DNA from: Asparagopsis taxiformis | Lineage: Eukaryota > Rhodophyta > Florideophyceae > Bonnemaisoniales > Bonnemaisoniaceae | NCBI GenBank assembly: GCA_030407315.1 | Contig: JALQPE010001851.1 | Span: 1-64,000, forward strand | DNA: 64,000 nt | Reading direction: 5' to 3' | Part shown: positions 58,467-64,000 of the stretch, piece by piece | How the letters are laid out: each line of letters starts with the position of its first letter | How positions within the stretch are numbered: the stretch's first letter is position 1 | The notes under the pieces: model-generated | Told to the model about the DNA's origin: nothing | Databases searched by the model: none | Seen by the model: the letters and a program-made list of their open reading frames with translations, nothing else | Made by a program: the position numbers and the translations under genes

Positions 58467-60206
58467 ATGACGAACAGGCGTGAGTCAGCGAGGATTAGGT
58501 GCAAGAGCGAAAAAGCGATTGCGAACCGTGCCCAAGAGAGGGTACTCGGTATCGAAGACTTGCCGAAAGTGGGGTCTAGGATCGAGGTGTGGTTTGAGGT
58601 GTCTGGTGTGGGGATGTGGTGGGGCGGGAAGGTGGTGTCACTGAGCCTCCCCGAAGAGTTTCCAGTATGCACGGGAGCTCCTCCACCAGGAGCCCTCGTA
58701 GACGTAGAGAGGGAAAGTGGAGTGTACGTGCCCGGGGTCGTGGAATCTGGGGACGCTAAGGATGGAGACGGCGCGTCGGTGATGATGATCCATATTATAC
58801 AAGGTGGGAGAAAGGTGGCGTTTTCGGATGTAAGGTCTTGGAGATTTTCGGGTAGCGTGCAGCCGAAATTCGAGGAAGAGATCATCGCTGAAGGCAGGAT
58901 TCTGTACGATGCAATGCCGGAAAAGGGATATCCCTGCGTGGGATATGATGATGGAACGTTCCTACTCGGACGGAGAATTATGTGCGCCGGACAGCAGCCG
59001 ACTGCGTGGCGCAGAGGAAAATGCTCTGTCGGAAACGTTGACGGTCACGATGAGGGGGAGGAGATTGAACTGTCGGAGGAGTCCAGCTACAGTAGCGCTG
59101 AGGATAGCCGGCAAGCTGGGGAGCCGGATTACAAGCGTGTTAAAACCGAAGATGGAGCAGTGAGGGCACAGAGGACGTCGAATGAGAGCCAGCTGGAGAC
59201 CAGGGTGCGAGTTCTGGAGGATGCAATGTCGTTGTTGGACGCTGGGAAGTTTAATTGTTCCAGCAGCATCGTTGATAATGTTGGTCTGGTGCTGTTGTCG
59301 ATGATGCGGAGAGGAGTGGAGAAGATGGTAGAACAGGCTGTACGAATACCGACTGGAAGCTCTAGTCGCGTGTTCTCTACAAGTATGGTGGACGGAGCTA
59401 TGATGTGCGGAAATCTCGTGACCTCTCCGATACAAGTTCCTGCTACATTGTGCAGCGGGATATTCCGAGAGTTACTGAAGGGAACAATAGACCTATACGG
59501 TGAAGGTCTGTACGATGTGTATCCCAGTTTACACTCGGCAATGCATGGAACTGGAAACGAAGCGATCACAGTGGTTTGCAGCAACTTTGCTGTGCTATCC
59601 GACATGCTAGGAATATCTTTATTGCAGCGCAGCGAAATGCTTGTGCACACCCGTAACGTGTCTACTACTGACGGGAAAGAAGAAGAGAAAGAGAATGAAG
59701 AGAGGTTTTGGAAACAGAGTAGCCTGCAAATATTGGGGACGGCACTTTGTGAGGATGATGGAGGGAATAGTGAGAATGGACCGGTATCGATGAGCATCGG
59801 GAGCAGCATGTTCTGTGCGCTGCGGAGGGAACAATCTGCACTGTGTGCAGTTCGAAGGGATCGCACAATAGTGCAGGGACAGTACGTTTCGAAGATGGAG
59901 GTTGAGAGTCGAGAGGGGGTGTGCCCAATTCATTCAGAGGTTCGCAGTGGATGTGTCAATGGGGGAAGAAGTCGAAGGAGCGGAGTTGTGAAGAGTTTCC
60001 GGGTGGAATGGGAGCCTGTTGGGCAGAGGAAACGTGGAAGGAATGGAGAGGGACAGTGGGGTTGTTTGCGAGTTTACGTACCGTATGTTTTAATCCATGG
60101 TATTGACGAACCGCGAAGAATAGCCAAACTGCTGTCCGAAGAAGTAGTGAACAGGGCAGTAGGAGCGGGAAGAATGGAAAAACTGGCCGAGAAGTACCTG
60201 CTATAG
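58467..60206 (+). CDS. Tudor-like N-terminal protein, family copy B
   Basis: An intact 579-residue frame from ATG. A basic start is followed by a small beta-rich region (VGSRIEVWFEVSGVGMWWGGKVVSL) like that of copy A. A second similar stretch is at about residues 140-175 (GRILYDAMPEKGYPCVGYDDG), so there may be two Tudor-like units. An acidic/Ser linker, a basic DYKRVKTED patch and a helix follow. The conserved C-terminal domain matches copy A (SMSIGSSMFCAL; FRVEWEPV; LRVYVPYVLIHG). Copy B is larger and more open than copy A and shows no frame break. It is convergent with the coiled-coil gene, ends 120 bp apart. Confidence 0.65.
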   Translation: MTNRRESARIRCKSEKAIANRAQERVLGIEDLPKVGSRIEVWFEVSGVGMWWGGKVVSLSLPEEFPVCTGAPPPGALVDVERESGVYVPGVVESGDAKDGDGASVMMIHIIQGGRKVAFSDVRSWRFSGSVQPKFEEEIIAEGRILYDAMPEKGYPCVGYDDGTFLLGRRIMCAGQQPTAWRRGKCSVGNVDGHDEGEEIELSEESSYSSAEDSRQAGEPDYKRVKTEDGAVRAQRTSNESQLETRVRVLEDAMSLLDAGKFNCSSSIVDNVGLVLLSMMRRGVEKMVEQAVRIPTGSSSRVFSTSMVDGAMMCGNLVTSPIQVPATLCSGIFRELLKGTIDLYGEGLYDVYPSLHSAMHGTGNEAITVVCSNFAVLSDMLGISLLQRSEMLVHTRNVSTTDGKEEEKENEERFWKQSSLQILGTALCEDDGGNSENGPVSMSIGSSMFCALRREQSALCAVRRDRTIVQGQYVSKMEVESREGVCPIHSEVRSGCVNGGRSRRSGVVKSFRVEWEPVGQRKRGRNGEGQWGCLRVYVPYVLIHGIDEPRRIAKLLSEEVVNRAVGAGRMEKLAEKYLL

Positions 60207-60326
60207 AGCGATAAATAAATGGATGAGTAGAATATGAAAGGAGAACGGTAAAAGTTTGAAGGTTTCAAAGAAGACTACAGTTTACATTATTGTTTGAGTC
60301 TACTAGGCATAAGGGGAAAGGAGAAG

Positions 60327-61970
60327 TCACATGACGAGGGATATTCCAAGCTCCTCATCCTCCTGCAAAGCTTGATGGTCTTCCGTAACGTTGCAGGGAG
60401 GATCGAGGTCCTCAGTTGCTATGGAACAAAGATCTGTTGTGTCGAATTTGATTGCATCGTATTCGTGGGCGGATATATTCTTCTTCTTTCGAATGAAGCT
60501 GGAGAGTAGCTCGCCACCAGGAATATAGTCGCGGAGGTCAAGGCATCCGTGACTTCCAACAAGCGGGAAGCCATCTCTACCATATTCATCTGAGTCTATC
60601 ATTGAGGAGAATAGTGATTTTAAGCATATAGCTATCTTGTAAGAGGCAAGAATAGCTTCCGTATTGTGGCACAGAAGATGGCGTTGAGGGCATTGGCAGA
60701 AACTGGTGAGCAGTACCATGGCAGTGGTGAGGAAGGAGAATTTGGTCAGAGCTTTTCGTTGCTGTGAGGAACGAGACGGAGAGGAGTCGGCTTCGGAGTC
60801 TGTGACGGAAACTGTATAGGTGACCTGAACGATGAGCTCATGACAGTCGAGCGTGAAAGTATTGAAGATTCTGTCGTTTTCTTCATATACCTTGTTTGCT
60901 TCTGCACTGTTCCCGTACGCTCTAGCAGTGGTAGGAATAGAATCATCGGAACGAAGGGGAAAGTCGTTATTGAACGTCATGAACGATGCTTGATTACTAT
61001 CTGCAGAGTTGTCGAGAAGAACGGCGTCGAAATCTTGGTGAAGAAGAAAGAAACATGATTTGAGAAGCTCTTGTTTCATATTCTTTCTAGAGTTGTTAAA
61101 GAACTTTGTAAGAGCACGCAGCGCGGACGTAGCCAACATAACGGGTCCAGTATCTGCTGCAGGGATAGCGGAGTTTCTGGATGTCGAGGAAGAGGCAGGG
61201 GGAGCTCGGATGGAGTCTACATCGGTGCCGGTAGATAGTCGCTTCCGCTTTGAAGGCGGCACAACGATGTTGTCTTCATCTGTGGGCATTGCAAGTGCAA
61301 AGGCTTCTCGAAGAGCATGAGGCGGGAGGCGCACCCAGGCAGGCTTATCCTGAGGTACAACGGTGGCGTTTCGGAGGGGGTAGCTGCGGATGGCTGTCGA
61401 CATGTTAAGGTCATCCTCTTCTCCAGGGTCTACGTTGCCGGCTTTACGCGATGTCGAGTCCTTCCACCTAACGACCTGGTCGTTGGCCATTGAGAAGAAA
61501 GCGGAACCGACGATTGAGCGCTTCAAGTAGACGTGCTTTTTCCCTACGGGGCTGGAAATGAGGGAACGCTTGGACTTTGCGGAGTCCGCGGGAGTGGAAG
61601 AGAATTGGGAGAAGGACAGTGCGGCGAGGAGCAGAGTCGGACAGGAGTTGGAAGGATGGGAGGAACTAGGACAGCTGGTCTGGAACGGAGCGCCAGTCCT
61701 GGCCAACTCCTTGACTGTGCAGTGAGCAACGAAGCGAGAGACGGTTGCTTTGTTGCTGAAAATGCTGTTCACAAGCTGACAGGCAATATGAACGCTCCTG
61801 TATGGATCCTCAGCGCTGGCAGCTGGAACAGTGTTGGTGCCGGCGAGGAGGGAAGAAAGGTAACGTAGAGCGGCCAGTTCTTCCTGAATGGGAGCGAGGA
61901 ACTGTTGGAGAAGAGCGGAGAAGCGCGCTTCCACGTCGCGGTGGATGTTTTCATTGTTGGGAGGAGCCAT
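60327..61970 (-). CDS. Coiled-coil nuclear-type protein, family copy B
   Basis: 547 residues from ATG 61970 (MAPPNNENIH), in one frame. Order as in copy A: N-terminal helix (EARFSALLQQFLAPIQEELAAL), CQLVNSIFSNK block, Ser/Pro-rich linker, basic SKRKRLS patch, SALRALTKFFNNSRKN block, a Cys-containing hydrophobic region, and IPGGELLSSFIRKKKNISAHEYD near the end. The intact frame here supports reading copy A as one gene with a frame change. No known domain. The constant pairing with the Tudor-like gene suggests the two proteins act together (inference). Confidence 0.65.
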   Translation of the reverse strand: MAPPNNENIHRDVEARFSALLQQFLAPIQEELAALRYLSSLLAGTNTVPAASAEDPYRSVHIACQLVNSIFSNKATVSRFVAHCTVKELARTGAPFQTSCPSSSHPSNSCPTLLLAALSFSQFSSTPADSAKSKRSLISSPVGKKHVYLKRSIVGSAFFSMANDQVVRWKDSTSRKAGNVDPGEEDDLNMSTAIRSYPLRNATVVPQDKPAWVRLPPHALREAFALAMPTDEDNIVVPPSKRKRLSTGTDVDSIRAPPASSSTSRNSAIPAADTGPVMLATSALRALTKFFNNSRKNMKQELLKSCFFLLHQDFDAVLLDNSADSNQASFMTFNNDFPLRSDDSIPTTARAYGNSAEANKVYEENDRIFNTFTLDCHELIVQVTYTVSVTDSEADSSPSRSSQQRKALTKFSFLTTAMVLLTSFCQCPQRHLLCHNTEAILASYKIAICLKSLFSSMIDSDEYGRDGFPLVGSHGCLDLRDYIPGGELLSSFIRKKKNISAHEYDAIKFDTTDLCSIATEDLDPPCNVTEDHQALQEDEELGISLVM

Positions 61971-62096
61971 GAGGGAGAGAAAGGTGTGTGGGAGAGAAAG
62001 TCTGGCGAGGGAAAGGAGCGAACGGACGGAATACGGACGGGTTCGGATACCGAGCCGTATTTGGTAGAGGGGACGGCGCTTGGGTTTGGTGATCAC

Positions 62097-62161
62097 CCAG
62101 AATCGGAAGGGACGGGAGGCAGGCAGTTTACGTCAGGGATGACCGTTACATTGCAAAGTGA
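62097..62161. other. Short upstream spacer of copy B coiled-coil gene
   Basis: Presumed promoter; nothing specific seen. Confidence 0.25.
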
Positions 62162-62428
62162 ATTGGTCGAGCAAATCTCAATCCGGCATTGCGAGGTTCC
62201 CGGATTGAGTATTGCTCGACCAATCTGTAGCTGTCATACTGAAATTAAATAAATATTATCATACTAAAATTGGTCGAGCAATACTCAATCCGGGAACCAC
62301 GCAATGCCGGATTGAGATTTGCTCGACCAATTTGTATCTGTCATACTGAAATATTGTCATACTGAAATTGGTCGAGCAATACTCAATCCGGGAACCAAGC
62401 AATGCCGGATTGAGATTTGCTCGACCAA
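62162..62428. repeat. Three tandem hairpins (GGTCGAGCAA arms)
   Basis: Hairpins at 62162-62224, 62270-62331 and 62367-62428. Each has arms GGTCGAGCAAWWCTCAATCC and its complement around GGAACCNNGCAATGCC. Spacers repeat CTGTCATACTGAAAT. The first unit is in opposite arm order to the other two. Confidence 0.9.
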
Positions 62429-62662
62429 CTATGTGAAGGGTGAAGAGTGGAGACTGTGAAATGAGAACACCAGCGAAGGACGGAGATGGAATGAGAGAAG
62501 TGGAAATGGAAAAGAAGTGTGGCAATCACTTTAAGAGATGCAAAACACTAGCTAGGAGTAGGCAAAAGTAGAGGAAGAATAGAGAGAAACCCTACAGAAT
62601 ATGGTGAAGATGATGGTAGAGAGAATGGAAAGGGAGTCTGTGGGACATCATTTGATGGAGGT
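62429..62662. other. 3' flank of ParB/oxygenase copy E
   Basis: Purine-rich non-coding spacer; no gene seen. Confidence 0.3.
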
Positions 62663-64000
62663 TTAGATGACTTGGACGTCGTCATGTGGGAATTTGTAGC
62701 GTTTGGGGGAGTTGTCGATGCATTGCATGTCTTCAGGAACCATGGCACCCTCGCGAACAGCTAGAGACTGAATACGGACATACTGTCCGTACGTAGAGAG
62801 CTGACCATCATTGGGATGCATGGTTCTCATTAGGGCATGGTCATCCCAACCGGGACCAGCATGTTCGACGTCACCGCGCATGACCATGACGGAGAAGGGG
62901 GGATCCATACAATCCGAGGAGGAAGAAGATGCCAAATTTTCGAGACATAACGCGGGGCGCAATTGATGTAGACATGGGAGCGCGGGCGAACGAGCACTGG
63001 AGACCCCACAGCCCCGGTGGCAACAAAGACATAGCTCGGTTCAGGGTTTGCGTCAACATTAGTCTTCCACAATTTGCCGGGGGTAGTGGGATTGAAGGCG
63101 AAGTGGGAGGCCTGGCGTTTAGTGCCATTGCCTGTAAGAAGAAGTCGAAGTCCGGACCCTTGAAACTTCAACTCCGAGCCTTCAGCATATTCACGCAGGC
63201 TGGATATAGCAGAGCGCAGATGGAGCTGATGTCCGACAACAGCCAAAGCGACGTCCACAATGAGCTTATCAGAGAAAAGCGGTTCGTTGGAATTCTCTAG
63301 ATCGTCGGTGACGGCGGAACAGGGAGTCATGTAGCGACGCTCGTTTTCACTGGTGGCAGCGCCGACGTTCGTGGTGCCAATGTTAGGTATAAGCATCCAA
63401 GAGTTCTTGCTTTGATTGGTGAACATTTCTGCAAACGACTTGCAGAGAACATCCACGGAAGCCTTGACAATGGGCTGACTGAGGATATCATCAAGAACAG
63501 CATAACCGAGGGACTCAATGGAACCTCTTGCGCGTTCAAAGAAGATTTCTTGCTGTAGAGGCTCGGTCGCTGCGGCGGTAGCAATAGAGTCCTTGATGGA
63601 CTGAATCTTCTCCACGGTGAGATAGAAACCGCTTCTATGGTTGTCTGGTAGTAGAGAGGAAGCGAGGTGAACGTTGCGGGCGGCCTTCTGGGTGGAAACT
63701 TTTTCCAACACGGCAGGAGGGACGTCCTGCTGTTTTTCCTCGTTCTTTGGATGGGGTACGGCAGAGAACGGTGCTGGAAAGGCGGAATTGGTTTCCGAGC
63801 CCTTGAGTGTTTTTGTTTTCGGGCCCTTCTTGGAAGCGGAGCGAGAAATCTTTTGCTTGACATTGCGCTCCGGAGTGTATAGAGAGGTAACGTTTCTCTT
63901 GGTGCGGGGACTTTTACGCACAGTCGCAGTGGAGGGCGTATCTGCACTTTTCTCGGCAACCGGGGTACGCGCACTCTCCGCAGGCGTTTCTGGCGTGGAA
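62663..64000 (-). CDS. ParB/oxygenase-like family, copy E (partial, runs off right edge, one frameshift)
   Basis: The frame is open from the window edge (64000) to about 62900, then continues in another frame to 62663. It has a basic linker (KRNVTSLYTPERNVKQKISR, KKGPKTK), the pre-oxygenase block GFYLTVEKIQSIKDSI...SLGYAVLDDILSQ, and the oxygenase-like domain SGLRLLLTGNG. The HxD motif reads H-F-A (His at 63103-63105, Ala at 63097-63099), so the Asp ligand is lost. After a six-base G run (62897-62902 on plus), where the family needs one more base, PPFSVMVMRGDVEHAGPGW restores the second His (62861-62863). The ParB-like half should lie beyond the window. Confidence 0.6.

Noticed and set aside
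1..64000. tRNA or rRNA genes
   Set aside because: No cloverleaf with A and B boxes or rRNA segment was recognised by eye; the PBS only mirrors a tRNA 3' end.

Overview
This is eukaryotic DNA made almost entirely of nested mobile elements; I see no ordinary host locus in its native place. It holds two Ty3/gypsy chromoviruses (protease, RT, RNase H, integrase and chromodomain), a CACTA-type DNA transposon with catalytic-core motifs, and fragments of typical eukaryotic genes (RNA polymerase I subunit, bestrophin, NB-ARC, trypsin). Genes look intron-poor. CpG is abundant, above all in retroelement 2. I cannot fix the species; an alga (perhaps a red seaweed) or a protist is a guess. All homology calls are from reading motifs, without database searches.

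Layout. (a) 1-17167: chromovirus 1, on the minus strand, with near-identical LTRs (1-832 and 16333-17167), PBS, gag, pol and PPT. Between pol and the 3' LTR it carries a long gene on the opposite strand (958-3698) and a 5.3-kb cassette of host-like gene fragments (3927-9187). (b) 17168-30138: chromovirus 2, on the plus strand, with the same plan including a homologous opposite-strand gene (28980-26168). Its left LTR lacks its first ~373 bp, because chromovirus 1 inserted into that LTR. (c) 30139-30465 and 55088-55738: two pieces of one decayed gypsy element (gypsy 3). It was entered by chromovirus 2 in the RT region and by a giant transposon just upstream of RT. (d) 30466-55087: a 24.6-kb CACTA-type transposon with perfect 14-bp ends (CACTACGGTGTTGA) and subterminal GACAGTAAATTTACTGTC palindromes. 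(e) 55739-64000: repeats, then part of a second set of genes of the same families as in (d), running off the right edge.

The giant transposon is the main find. Besides a transposase it carries a ParB-like/DNA-methyltransferase/SET fusion, two ParB-like/2-oxoglutarate-oxygenase-like genes, and a convergent pair (Tudor-like protein and coiled-coil protein). Four blocks of alternating perfect palindromes lie between its genes. The convergent pair and a third ParB-like/oxygenase gene recur at 58.5-64 kb. The content suggests a self-contained system that writes, reads and erases chromatin or DNA marks around the element, but that function is inference.

Many genes are broken by single-base shifts, several of them in homopolymer runs. 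The two LTRs of chromovirus 1 differ by exactly five one-base homopolymer changes and no substitution, so many of these shifts may be sequence errors rather than real decay.
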